Positions 24,480 to 34,036 of a stretch of DNA of 47,076 nt are shown piece by piece. Position 1 is the stretch's first letter; the number at the start of each line of letters is the position of its first letter. The DNA is from an uncultured Clostridia bacterium (GTDB lineage: Bacteria > Bacillota > Clostridia > Christensenellales > CAG-314), in assembly GCA_934281515.1 (NCBI GenBank), contig CAKQXG010000003.1, positions 1 through 47,076 on the forward strand. The letters run 5' to 3'. The notes under the pieces were generated by a model. It made no database searches and was not told where the DNA came from. It saw only the letters and a list, made by a program, of their open reading frames with translations. A program made the translations under genes and the position numbers.

Positions 24480-25580
24480 TTACTCAGCAAAGTAATCGGC
24501 GATCGACTGCATCCTGTCTTGCTGTTTTACCTTAAACGGGCAACGACGGTCGCAATGTCCGCACTTCAGACAAGCGTCTGCTTTGACTTGCAACTTGTCG
24601 TAGTGGTTGTGCGCCATCTTGTCGCCTGCAAGCGACAAATCGTAGTATTTGTTGACAATGCCGATGTCTATGCCTGCAGGGCAAGGCTGACAATGATTGC
24701 AATACACGCAATGCCCTACTGCCGACTCGGGCGTAAACTGCCCGATAACCGAATAGTCGCGCTCCGCCTGTGTGGAGGCAGGGTACTTCAACAGCTCATC
24801 CAGGTCGTCAAGTCCGCGCACGCCGGGCACAACGACAAGTACTGCAGGGCGGTCCAGACAGTACTGTATGCATTGATTTTTTGTCAGTGCCTTGCGGAAA
24901 GGCGACGTACTGTCCTGTAGCAGTTGCCCGCCGTGGAAAGGCTTCATACAAGATATGCCGACGCCTTCCTTTTCGCAACGGCGAAACAATTCCGCGCGTT
25001 CGTTTGTAGTACCGATGCCGAATTCGTCGCCGCACTCCAGGTCGTAGGCAGGGTTTATGGAAAACATCATCATATCTGCAATGCCGGTGTCAAGTAGTTT
25101 GTGCGCAACACCGGGCGTGTGTGACGAAAAGCCTATATGCCGTACAACACCGCTTTGCTTAAGCTCCTTTACATAGTCCAGAATTCCGTTTTTCTCGATG
25201 TCGTCGAAGTCGCTTTCCTCGTCCACACAATGCAAAAAGCCGAAATCGACGTAGTCGGTTTGCAATGCTTTAAGCTCCCACTCGAAGGTATTTTTTATCG
25301 TTTGCAAGCTGCGTGACCAACCGTATTCGCCGCTTTTCTTGTAAACAGCTCCGAAGTGCAGTTGAAAATACACCTTATCACGCTTGCCGCGAATTGCCCG
25401 TCCAAACGGTTCGTACACGCTTTGTCCGCCGGCACACAGGTCGAAAAAGTTGACACCGTGTTCTATCGCACGCTCGATTACCGCCTGTATTTCCTCGGGC
25501 GCGGTATTTTGTATTCCGCCCATGCCCAAGCCTAGTACACCTATCTGTTCGTTGCCGTGCGGTAATTTTCTGTATTCCAT
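24480..25580 (-). CDS. Aldo/keto reductase with C-terminal 2[4Fe-4S] ferredoxin domain
   Basis: A 366-residue oxidoreductase in the AKR family with a fused ferredoxin-like tail, common in anaerobes. The TIM barrel carries the usual NAD(P)H-dependent set: Asp47 in FFDLCAGG, Tyr56 in SVYEPFG and His117 in LHCVD. The tail holds two cluster motifs, CVYCNHCQPCP (Cys291, 294, 297, 300) and CLKCGHCDRRCP (Cys337, 340, 343, 347). I use ATG 25580, seven bases after AAAGGAG, rather than the longer frame. It follows a terminator that ends the AEC gene transcript, and precedes an AraC gene. The substrate, possibly a sugar or sugar-derived aldehyde, is unknown. Confidence 0.9.
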   Translation of the reverse strand: MEYRKLPHGNEQIGVLGLGMGGIQNTAPEEIQAVIERAIEHGVNFFDLCAGGQSVYEPFGRAIRGKRDKVYFQLHFGAVYKKSGEYGWSRSLQTIKNTFEWELKALQTDYVDFGFLHCVDEESDFDDIEKNGILDYVKELKQSGVVRHIGFSSHTPGVAHKLLDTGIADMMMFSINPAYDLECGDEFGIGTTNERAELFRRCEKEGVGISCMKPFHGGQLLQDSTSPFRKALTKNQCIQYCLDRPAVLVVVPGVRGLDDLDELLKYPASTQAERDYSVIGQFTPESAVGHCVYCNHCQPCPAGIDIGIVNKYYDLSLAGDKMAHNHYDKLQVKADACLKCGHCDRRCPFKVKQQDRMQSIADYFAE

Positions 25581-25721
25581 AGCAGAACTCCTTTTATTGT
25601 TGTCCGACAACATTATACCAAATATCCGGAACTTTTTCAAGTGTTGTTTTTTTACCTTTGCCGACAACGCGATACTTACGCCATATAATATCGCTAATGC
25701 GCCAAATTGCAACAAACCGAC

Positions 25722-25760
25722 AAAAAATCCCGACGTTTGCATTGCAAATTGTCGGGAATT
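25722..25760 (-). terminator. Intrinsic terminator after the AEC transporter gene
   Basis: Minus strand: CCCGAC (25756-25751) pairs with GTCGGG (25734-25729), with extra TTGCA/TGCAA-type pairing in the loop, then ATTTTTTG. It lies 60-100 bases past the AEC stop codon. Confidence 0.8.
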
Positions 25761-25822
25761 TTGCGTAACGTATCATAATTTTGATGACAAAGACATCTGC
25801 GCATCCGCTTTTGCCGATGCAC

Positions 25823-26746
25823 TTACAATATTGCCGCGAGAACAATATAAACGACTATCGTCACTGCGCAATACAGAGAATTTGTCGTTGCCACATACTC
25901 TGCTCCGTCGGGATCAGAAATAAACGTTTGCGTTGAAAAAGACGTCGGACAGGACATCAGTACGATTGCCGCAAGTTGCCACTCCTTGGCAAACTCTGCC
26001 CGACGAAACACGGTCAACACCGCCACGACCAGAATTGCCTGCAACACAAAACGTATTGCAACGGTTTTGAAGCACTCGGCAAGCAATTCGCCGCGCACGG
26101 AGAAATTGAACCCGACAACTATCAGCACAAGCGGCGTAAGGGGCAGTGTAAGCATGTTTTCGCATGCCAGATATATTTCGCCTGCCGCAGTGCCGACAAA
26201 CGATTGGTAAATACCTGTCGCACCGACAATCAATCCAAGCAACGTCGCTACAAATGCAGGCGTACAGAACGCCGTTGCCACAAACGACCGCATAGAAGAC
26301 TTCTCTCCGGTTTCAACTCGGCGAAGTACATTCATGTACACTCCGAACCCGAACAGCAACCCGGCAATGTCCAACATTGCGATGTAGGACAAATTATCTT
26401 TACCGACAAGACTGACATATAGCGCATAACCGAACAAACCGCCTTCGTACACGCTTACTACAAAAGGCAGGTATTTGCCGTACGGTTCTCTGACAAGCTT
26501 CCTCAACAAAAATCCCACGCCGAACGACACGACGATTACCGCCAACAATACGCCGATTGCCACCAAAGACTCTCCGCTGAACGTTGCCGAAGCAAGCGCA
26601 TTAAATATCGCCACCGGCAAAATCACTTTCATGACAATATTTTTGATACTGTCTACTCCGTCCGCGGTCAAAAATTTCAACCGCCGTCCGACAAAGCCCA
26701 CCGCCATTAAAAGCAATACGGGCAAAATCACTTCCAACACATTCAT
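25823..26746 (-). CDS. AEC (auxin efflux carrier) family transporter
   Basis: A 307-residue polytopic membrane protein with about ten hydrophobic segments in two halves. The opening VILPVLLLMAVGFVGRR and the helix break IVMKVILPVAIFNALAS are typical of AEC-family permeases (malate and other organic-acid exporters in bacteria). CGGAG precedes the ATG. The gene starts 24 bp after the GH31 stop, so they are likely cotranscribed; a terminator follows. An AEC carrier in a glycan locus could export a fermentation acid made from the sugar, but the substrate is not readable from sequence. Confidence 0.88.
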   Translation of the reverse strand: MNVLEVILPVLLLMAVGFVGRRLKFLTADGVDSIKNIVMKVILPVAIFNALASATFSGESLVAIGVLLAVIVVSFGVGFLLRKLVREPYGKYLPFVVSVYEGGLFGYALYVSLVGKDNLSYIAMLDIAGLLFGFGVYMNVLRRVETGEKSSMRSFVATAFCTPAFVATLLGLIVGATGIYQSFVGTAAGEIYLACENMLTLPLTPLVLIVVGFNFSVRGELLAECFKTVAIRFVLQAILVVAVLTVFRRAEFAKEWQLAAIVLMSCPTSFSTQTFISDPDGAEYVATTNSLYCAVTIVVYIVLAAIL

Positions 26747-26770
26747 ATGTAACTCCGAGTAAGGTTTTAC

Positions 26771-29203
26771 TCATTTTTTGCAAAGTCCGTCGACAACTTC
26801 CGTCAGTCGACCTTTTACATAGGGCGAGTACTTGCTTGAAGCGACAATTGACGGAATATCGGCAATATTCGCCGCAGTCAACTTGTCATAGAAGTCCATG
26901 TCCGTCTGATTGTCGCCGTTTACCCGTATCATTACCGCCTGCAATTGTCGCGCAAGATACTCGTTTTGTTGCGGCAAAGTAATACTTGCGGTAATGCGTA
27001 TTTCTTCGCCGATCCCGACGTCGCCTATAGTAAAACTTGCCGTACCGTTGTAGCGTGAAACGTCACTTACCGTGCCGATATTGCTCTTCACGTCGCGTAC
27101 CGCCGCATTGGGCAGCTCGAAACAATAGGTTCGTCTGTCGGGCACTACTGTTGTATCGCCGTCAAACGTTATCACAATATCCGATTGCTTGCCGTCAAAC
27201 CGCTGTGTAACAAATGTACGCAGGCACTTACCGTTGCGATAGTCAAGCGTTTCGCCGTCATCCTCGTAGATGGTACAACTTCCGTTGCCGACAAACAGCT
27301 TTATCTGCAACACTGTCGGGTTGACCGAAAGGTCGTCGGTCAGTTCGCCGTTTCGATACAACACGGTTCCGTCGCGGCAAAACACAGGAATTTCACCTAA
27401 ACCGCGGTAGATCTTATATTCTTTACCGCCTGCATATTTCGTACCGGTGTATATGTCGGTCCAATTACCTTCGGGCAGGTACACTTTGCGAGTCGAAAGA
27501 TGAGATTTTCCGTCCGTATGCGTCGTTATCGGGCAAACGAGCATGTCGCCCAACATGTACTGACCCGTTGCGCCGTACGTGCGTTTGTCCGTCGGGTAGT
27601 CGTAGTACAGCGGACGGATAAAGGGCAGGTTGTCAAAGTGATTTGCGCATGCCACACTGTACAAATAAGGAACCAGCCGCTGACGGCGTTGCAACAAATC
27701 TATTGCAAGCAATTCTGTCGCTTTGTCGTAGTTCCAAGGTTCCTTACCGTACAACTTGCCGACGGCGCTGTGCAACCGCACAACGGGGTTGAACAAGGCA
27801 AACTGCAACCAACGCACATACAATTCGTCGTCCTTGTAACCGCCGTGATGTCCGCCGATATCGTGACTCCATAATGTGTAACCCACGTTAGCCGACGTCG
27901 CGGTAAAATCCACAACGTATTTGAGAATATACCACTTTTGAGTAGTGTCGCCGCTGAAACCGAGCGGATAACGATGTGACCCTACACCTGCATACCGAGA
28001 CAGAATAAGTCCGCGCTTGCCGTCATGCTGCATGTCGTAGTACTGAAAGTGATTCAGTCCCCACAACGGGTCGTAGCCGTCAATCTTGCTGTCGTTGCCT
28101 TGTTGCCAATCTATCCACCAGAAATCCACGCCGTCGCGCTGATAGTTGTGTAACACGTCAAAGTATGCCTGCACGAAATTGTCGTTGGCAAAGTCAAACG
28201 GAACGACTTGTTTTGTAGACGGATCCACTCCCGTCTTGGCGCACACATCTTTGTAGCAATCTTCAAACCACCTGAATCCGCTTGCAGGATGCAGATTTAG
28301 CGTAGTGTGCAGTTTACGGCGTTTAATGTCACATAAAAAGGATTTATAGTCGGGAAATAGGTGCTTATTCCACGTCCATCCTGTCCATCCGTGCCACTCT
28401 CCGTACTTGGCTTCATCCAGTTGTCCTTGCGGTGGCACGCCGAACTCCGTCTGCAAATCGACATAGTGCCAGTCCATGTCTAGCGTAGCAACCGACAGAG
28501 GAATATGCTTGTCGGCAAACTTGTCGAGTAAAGCGAGGTACTCCTTGTCGGTGTACGCCCAGTAGCGGCTCCACCAATTGCCAAACACATATCTCGGCAA
28601 CATCGGCACCTTGCCCGTGATGTCGTACAGGTCGCTCACCGCGCCGTAGTAGTCGTTTTTGTGCAGAAATACGTAGTAATCTCCACTCGACGGATTGGCA
28701 AGCAACGTACCCTCGTCGTCTATTACAAGCGAATGGCTGTCGTCGTACACGGCAACACCGTCAGTAGCGCACACGCCGTTGTCAAGCAGAATGCTGTCGG
28801 CATAGTACACTTCTTTACGATTGTGCGTGACGGGGTCGTCGTAATGCACGTAATCGTCAACGGACATATCGAGTGTACGCGTGGTTCCTTTCAGGTTGTG
28901 CGCATTGTTCAGCAGTACTCGTTTGCCGTCAATCACCGCGTAACTATCGGCGAAATCGCTGACATTTACAACCACGGTTTTGTCCGCGAGACGCACGGTA
29001 ATCGTGTTGCCGTCAGTCGAAAAATCAAAGTCGGAACACTTGGCACGACGATACCACACCGCTTGCGTACACTTGTCTACAAATCGTCCGTATTCTACGC
29101 GTAAAAGTCCGCGGTTAAGCACGCTTACACGGCAATTTCCCGAAACAAAGGTGGCCGACGGATCGGTGACGCAACACGAATTGTCTACGTAAAGAATTTT
29201 CAT
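26771..29203 (-). CDS. GH31 alpha-glycosidase
   Basis: An 810-residue retaining alpha-glycosidase of family GH31 without a signal peptide, so probably cytoplasmic. An N-terminal beta-sandwich (about 1-195) precedes a TIM barrel starting at PRYVFGNWWSRYWAY (203-217). The nucleophile is Asp365 in FWWIDWQQG and the acid/base is probably Asp419 in LGFSGDT. WSHDIGGHHGG is another family motif. C-terminal beta domains follow. Specificity could be alpha-glucosidase or alpha-xylosidase; the adjacent exported GH13 enzyme favours alpha-glucans. I start at ATG 29203 with GAGG upstream; a longer frame to 29302 would run through a terminator hairpin. It leads a transcript with the AEC gene. Confidence 0.9.
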   Translation of the reverse strand: MKILYVDNSCCVTDPSATFVSGNCRVSVLNRGLLRVEYGRFVDKCTQAVWYRRAKCSDFDFSTDGNTITVRLADKTVVVNVSDFADSYAVIDGKRVLLNNAHNLKGTTRTLDMSVDDYVHYDDPVTHNRKEVYYADSILLDNGVCATDGVAVYDDSHSLVIDDEGTLLANPSSGDYYVFLHKNDYYGAVSDLYDITGKVPMLPRYVFGNWWSRYWAYTDKEYLALLDKFADKHIPLSVATLDMDWHYVDLQTEFGVPPQGQLDEAKYGEWHGWTGWTWNKHLFPDYKSFLCDIKRRKLHTTLNLHPASGFRWFEDCYKDVCAKTGVDPSTKQVVPFDFANDNFVQAYFDVLHNYQRDGVDFWWIDWQQGNDSKIDGYDPLWGLNHFQYYDMQHDGKRGLILSRYAGVGSHRYPLGFSGDTTQKWYILKYVVDFTATSANVGYTLWSHDIGGHHGGYKDDELYVRWLQFALFNPVVRLHSAVGKLYGKEPWNYDKATELLAIDLLQRRQRLVPYLYSVACANHFDNLPFIRPLYYDYPTDKRTYGATGQYMLGDMLVCPITTHTDGKSHLSTRKVYLPEGNWTDIYTGTKYAGGKEYKIYRGLGEIPVFCRDGTVLYRNGELTDDLSVNPTVLQIKLFVGNGSCTIYEDDGETLDYRNGKCLRTFVTQRFDGKQSDIVITFDGDTTVVPDRRTYCFELPNAAVRDVKSNIGTVSDVSRYNGTASFTIGDVGIGEEIRITASITLPQQNEYLARQLQAVMIRVNGDNQTDMDFYDKLTAANIADIPSIVASSKYSPYVKGRLTEVVDGLCKK

Positions 29204-29212
29204 AAATACCTC

Positions 29213-29253
29213 ACAAAAACGCCGAAAGCAAACAGCATTGTCCGCTTTCGGCA
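29213..29253 (-). terminator. Terminator or attenuator between the GH13 and GH31 genes
   Basis: Minus strand: perfect 9-bp stem (GCCGAAAGC at 29252-29244, GCTTTCGGC at 29229-29221), a 14-base loop and GTTTTTG. The T-run runs directly into the GAGG ribosome binding site and ATG of the GH31 gene only ten bases on. It would end the GH13 transcript, yet no clear GH31 promoter fits between. Confidence 0.75.
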
Positions 29254-29339
29254 ATTGTTTTGTTGTTTGACAGGCGTCCGACGTACGCGCCATACCTGAC
29301 ATCGTTACACTTTGGCAAACGCACGCTTACCGATGCACC

Positions 29340-32300
29340 TTACAGCGGTTTGATCTCGAACCAATCGAAATACGCCGTGTTTGCGCCTGCGTTAAGAGAC
29401 ACGTAACCGCCGTCCAGATCGGCATTGTTGGGCAAATCGGCAATGCGCGCGGTAAAACTTTGCGTATCGCTTGCGACGGTAATTGTGCCGTTTTGCACCG
29501 TAACCGTCAATTCCACATAGCCCTCGACGTCCTTAGTTACGGCAAACCCGTATTTGGTCAAAGTATCTTTACCCACAAACAGTCCCACGTCGCCACTGTT
29601 CCACACCGTAATTGTCAACGCAGAGCCTTGGTGATTGACGTCGGGCGCAGACTTGTAAAACTCAAACGCCGCAAAGCCGCCGCCATACAAATTGTTTGCA
29701 GCCTTTACGCGGAACTTTGCCGCAAAGTTGCGATAACGCCCCGTTGCGATTGCCGCGCCTGCGTCCCAGTTGAGAGTTGTCGAACCGTCGATTACAAGGT
29801 TACCTTCGTCGATATAAATCTGTCCGTTGTAGCGGTTTAGCGTGGCAAGACTGCCGTTTGTAGCAAAGTCGTTACGATAGTTTCCGCTAGCGTCCGAAGC
29901 AGGCACGTCCGCATTGGCAGGGATAGGCTCGTCAAGTGCGATGTCGGTGTACAAAGCCAACCCGGTAACGTCAACTGCGCCGCTTACCGCATATCCGCGC
30001 AGATTGTTAAGCTTGATACCGGCGTTTTTACTGTAAAAACTCATCACTCCGTTGTACTGTCCGTCGGAAGTGTATTCCAGTATACGCTCATACATAGTTA
30101 CATTGTAGTTTTGCTCGGCATTGTAGTCGATTTTGTCAATCGTCAATTTGCCGCCGATGTACCGCACTACCAGGTAAACGCTGGAAATATTGGCAATGGT
30201 CGTTTGTTGGTTCTTAACCTTTTCCTCACCATTTTCGTACACGGATACCCTGCCGCGATCGTCAAAGCGCACCGACAGTCCGTCAAGATAGTAACTACCG
30301 GCATTTTTGCCGAGTGACAGCACAAAGTAACCGCGTGCAATAGTGTTGATACGATTTAGTTGCAGGTTAAAGCCCAGCGCAACGTCGTTCAATCCCACAT
30401 CGCGCATTGACACATAGTTGACATCGTTGTCCGACGACAGTTCCAGTTTGGTATTGCCGCCTTTTTGACTGACGTAAAACCGTCCGTTGTGCAATGCGTA
30501 GTTGCCGCTAGGCTTATATGTGTTGTAACTGCCCAACTTGTAAGTGGCATTTGCCGACACGTAAGCCGTGTAACCCGATTTTGTCGTGCGATTGTCGAAA
30601 GACAGCACCATGTCGTTGTTTTGGTCGTACACGTATACATGCTTTCCGAAGGCGCGAACCGTAAATCGATATTTTTCGTTGCACGCCGTAGCCGTTGCCT
30701 TTTGCGACAACACTTTGCCGTCGGGCGAGTTGAGAGTCAATTTGTCTCCGTAGACACGGAAAGTGTAGCCGTCCGCAATGCCCGTCGCCGAGTTGTCGAA
30801 GGAGTAACCTACATAGGCGTTGTCATCGGCAAACTTTGTCGGCACCATGGTAAAGGTAGTTGTAAAATCACGCGCCGAACCGACGAGAGAATACATCGTG
30901 TCACCGTTCAAGTCCCGTTGACAAACGTAGCCGCGTTCGTAGGCAAAACCGTTGCCCTTGCCGACAATGTACTTCAACTCGATGAAAGAATCCAGATATG
31001 CCTGCGAAGAAAAGTCGATATCTCCGCTTGTAAGGTAACTTTTCACATTACTCTCGCCGTCACCCATTGCAAAACGCGTTGCCTGCAATGTCTGGTCGGA
31101 AGCGTTGACAAGTCCGACAAAAGTTTCGCAATAATTTACATTGTACTCGCCGACATTTGTAATGCCGTCGCTCGTTACAGCCAACGCTTTGTAGTGAGTA
31201 CCTGTCTTTTCCAGTTGCAAGGTCAACCGACCTGCAGGTAAATCTACATCGGCATAGGTTGCGACAATGCCATTAAGTACGTGCGCAAGTGCAATTTTGC
31301 CGTTGTTGTCGCCCAACAAAATGTAGTCGCTTTTGTTTTGGTACACTACCAACCCGTAGAAACCGCTGCTCTTGACATAGTTAAGCGTTGCTTGCACGGT
31401 AAAATCGCCGCAGTGTGCGCGAGTCAGCACAAAGGTAGGTTTGTCGCCGACAGCAACGTTCAACGAACCGTCCGACACCGACACGGCCGATTGTTCGCCG
31501 TCGACAAAAAACTGACTGCCGAGAGATTTGTCGAAGTCGCTAGCGTACTGCTCCGCCTTGGATTCCACGCCGAAACCGATTCGGCAATTACTGGACAAGG
31601 GCGCAAAACCGAGATAAATGTAGTAGTCGAATTCGAGTTGTTGAGTAAAGCCGTCAACGATAACGCCGTCAACGGTGGTTACGAAAGTATTATCATCGTT
31701 ACGCGCCACCGCCACAGTCGAACCGTCTGTATAGTTGACCGTCTTGCCATAGGTAATTTGTCCGTTGTAAACAGTCACCTGTTGCAAAGTGCCTTTGCCC
31801 ACAACCACGCCGTATGCGTCGGAAATGGTACTTGCTCCGTTACGGATAAGCAGAGCAAATTTGCCGTCCTTGGACAAATCGATTACCGTTGCGCTTGCCT
31901 GATAGTTGTTAAATCCGGGGCGGTAAACAAACCTTGACGACAACTCGCCGTCCCCGTCAAGAGTAAACGTGCCGTTACCGTCGGCATGTACGGACGTTTT
32001 ATCATTTGCGCCGCTTAACGATTCCAAAGTTGCCACAAAGTCGGTTTTAACTGCCTTACTTGTCAGTATTGTACCGACGGGCAATATGTCGAGCGTAATC
32101 TTTTGTCCCTGTACCACATATTCTTTACCGCTGAAATAGTCGTACAGTTTGCTGCCGTCGGGCAGGTTGAGCTTGTCAACGGACAGCACAAAATCTTTTG
32201 CAGAATGAGCATTTCTGTTTAGTACCGTTACGCACACGTCGTCCGCAAAACGTGCATATGCGTAGATGTCGTCGGGATTGTCGGCGTAGTCACTGTACAG

Positions 32301-34022
32301 GTTGAGGAAACCGCCGGTACGGTACTCGTCGGCAAACTCATTGCGCACCGTGGCAAGAGCTTTGATAAAGTTGTACACGTCGTAGTCGTAGGTAGAACTG
32401 TCCCAGTTCATGGACGTGTAGAATGAATTTGTCATGGTGCCGAGGTCTGTAAGCCTGGTTGCCTCACTGCCCGTTTCTTCGTTGAAGTACACACAAGGCG
32501 AACCGACGTAGGTCATCATAAGCAGATACGCAGACATGTAGCTTACTTTGTCGTAACCGATTTGCTCGTAAAAGCTCTTGGTGTCGTGAGTGGTCAAAAA
32601 ATTATACAGACTGTTTGTCACTCCGCGCGTATATGATCCGAACACTGCGTCACCGAGTGCAGTAGCCAGCACCGAAGCATTGGACGTGTTACTGCACCAT
32701 GACAATACCGCCTTCTGGAAGTCGTAATTCCACTTGGAATCGAGTATGCCGTCGGTAAGTTGGTTCATATCGGCGTGCTCGGACAGAAACAGCACATCCT
32801 CGCTTATTTGTTTGAGATAGGGTCTGATGTCCTGCAAAATCTCAGTTGCCGTTTCCCAATTGTCCGCTCGCGAGCCTGACAGCGTGTTACCCACATCCAT
32901 ACGCCATGCGTCGATACCGAAAGTGATAAGGTATGTCAGCATAACGGACTGTTCGTCGGTGTAGATGGTTTCGCGCGTGATTTGTTTTGAAAAGTCTATC
33001 AGTCCGCCGCTCCACACGCTTTCCTTTACGTTGCCTTGTTCGTCGCGCTGTACGAAGTTGTAAAACGCATCCTTGACCAAATCGGGGTACTTCTGCGTGA
33101 CGTTGTACAGAATGTTGTTGACGTTGCAGTACTCGAATACTGCGTCGAGCATTATTTTCAGTTCGTCATCGTGCAGTGCCGAAACGAGTTTCAACAATTC
33201 CACGTCGTTGCCCAGCGCAGAGTCTATCTGGTAGAAGTCGTAGCAACCGTAGCCGGCATTGTGATTGGTAACCCAAAACGGATTGACAAACAAAGAACCG
33301 ACTTTAAGCGCATTGGCAAGATACTCTTCTTTGTGAGTTATACCTCCGAGATCACCGCCGAACCACTCACCGAGCGTACTGTTGTGTCCGCCCCACGGCG
33401 TTTCGAAGTCAGTGTTTTCGCCGCTGTTGACGCCGGTTTTGTCGTTGAGAGTGTCGGCATTGTAGAAAGACTCCGGCATCACCGAGTACCACAGTACGCC
33501 CTGGCTCCATGCAGGCGTTCTGAAGTCCGGCAACACCGCCCAATCGCCCGACGTGGACACTGCCGCGTCCGAAGACAATCCTTCGCGATTGTAGTACGCC
33601 TTGTCCACATTGTTCTGCACGCAGAATTTGTAGTTGTAAGGCGCACCGTTAGCAGGCACGGTGCCTATCCAGTAGTCGTAGAGTCCCGTAGGATCGACCT
33701 TTTCCCATGTCATATGCGCCGTATAATATACGGGGTTTACGCCGTTGTAATCAAACGTGTACAGTATGTCGGCACTTTTTGCCGAACCGTGCTTGACTTT
33801 CAACCGCAGTTGCAGGTTTTCGCCGCTTGTAGGTTGAATGTCGGAAACGTACTCGCATGCCTGATCGTGGAACAAATCGCCGTCGGCAAGATACTTGTTG
33901 CAGTTTTTCTCCGAATAGCCGCTGCCACCGTTTTGCGCAAGTTGCACAGCACCGACAACGACGCCTGCGCAACCCAGACAAAACAATGCGACGATTATGC
34001 TTATACTAATTACTTTTTTCAT
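29340..34022 (-). CDS. Giant exported GH13 enzyme with C-terminal lectin-like modules
   Basis: A 1560-residue exported protein with a signal peptide (about 1-28). After an N-terminal beta domain (about 45-160) comes a GH13 barrel of the neopullulanase/amylase type. Its catalytic residues are nucleophile Asp376 in GIDAWRMDVGN, acid/base Glu415 in LFLSEHAD and Asp480 in TTHDT. The region I motif reads LDAVFEYCN (Asp293), where the usual Asn-His is Glu-Tyr, an uncommon change. From about 665 to the end there are roughly five beta-rich LamG/DUF1080-like modules of 170-190 residues that probably bind glycan. No wall-anchor motif is seen. GGAG precedes the ATG. It lies 14 bp after the permease genes of the second importer, pointing to extracellular alpha-glucan breakdown feeding that importer. 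Confidence 0.85.
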   Translation of the reverse strand: MKKVISISIIVALFCLGCAGVVVGAVQLAQNGGSGYSEKNCNKYLADGDLFHDQACEYVSDIQPTSGENLQLRLKVKHGSAKSADILYTFDYNGVNPVYYTAHMTWEKVDPTGLYDYWIGTVPANGAPYNYKFCVQNNVDKAYYNREGLSSDAAVSTSGDWAVLPDFRTPAWSQGVLWYSVMPESFYNADTLNDKTGVNSGENTDFETPWGGHNSTLGEWFGGDLGGITHKEEYLANALKVGSLFVNPFWVTNHNAGYGCYDFYQIDSALGNDVELLKLVSALHDDELKIMLDAVFEYCNVNNILYNVTQKYPDLVKDAFYNFVQRDEQGNVKESVWSGGLIDFSKQITRETIYTDEQSVMLTYLITFGIDAWRMDVGNTLSGSRADNWETATEILQDIRPYLKQISEDVLFLSEHADMNQLTDGILDSKWNYDFQKAVLSWCSNTSNASVLATALGDAVFGSYTRGVTNSLYNFLTTHDTKSFYEQIGYDKVSYMSAYLLMMTYVGSPCVYFNEETGSEATRLTDLGTMTNSFYTSMNWDSSTYDYDVYNFIKALATVRNEFADEYRTGGFLNLYSDYADNPDDIYAYARFADDVCVTVLNRNAHSAKDFVLSVDKLNLPDGSKLYDYFSGKEYVVQGQKITLDILPVGTILTSKAVKTDFVATLESLSGANDKTSVHADGNGTFTLDGDGELSSRFVYRPGFNNYQASATVIDLSKDGKFALLIRNGASTISDAYGVVVGKGTLQQVTVYNGQITYGKTVNYTDGSTVAVARNDDNTFVTTVDGVIVDGFTQQLEFDYYIYLGFAPLSSNCRIGFGVESKAEQYASDFDKSLGSQFFVDGEQSAVSVSDGSLNVAVGDKPTFVLTRAHCGDFTVQATLNYVKSSGFYGLVVYQNKSDYILLGDNNGKIALAHVLNGIVATYADVDLPAGRLTLQLEKTGTHYKALAVTSDGITNVGEYNVNYCETFVGLVNASDQTLQATRFAMGDGESNVKSYLTSGDIDFSSQAYLDSFIELKYIVGKGNGFAYERGYVCQRDLNGDTMYSLVGSARDFTTTFTMVPTKFADDNAYVGYSFDNSATGIADGYTFRVYGDKLTLNSPDGKVLSQKATATACNEKYRFTVRAFGKHVYVYDQNNDMVLSFDNRTTKSGYTAYVSANATYKLGSYNTYKPSGNYALHNGRFYVSQKGGNTKLELSSDNDVNYVSMRDVGLNDVALGFNLQLNRINTIARGYFVLSLGKNAGSYYLDGLSVRFDDRGRVSVYENGEEKVKNQQTTIANISSVYLVVRYIGGKLTIDKIDYNAEQNYNVTMYERILEYTSDGQYNGVMSFYSKNAGIKLNNLRGYAVSGAVDVTGLALYTDIALDEPIPANADVPASDASGNYRNDFATNGSLATLNRYNGQIYIDEGNLVIDGSTTLNWDAGAAIATGRYRNFAAKFRVKAANNLYGGGFAAFEFYKSAPDVNHQGSALTITVWNSGDVGLFVGKDTLTKYGFAVTKDVEGYVELTVTVQNGTITVASDTQSFTARIADLPNNADLDGGYVSLNAGANTAYFDWFEIKPL

Positions 34023-34036
34023 GGTTTTCTCCGTAA

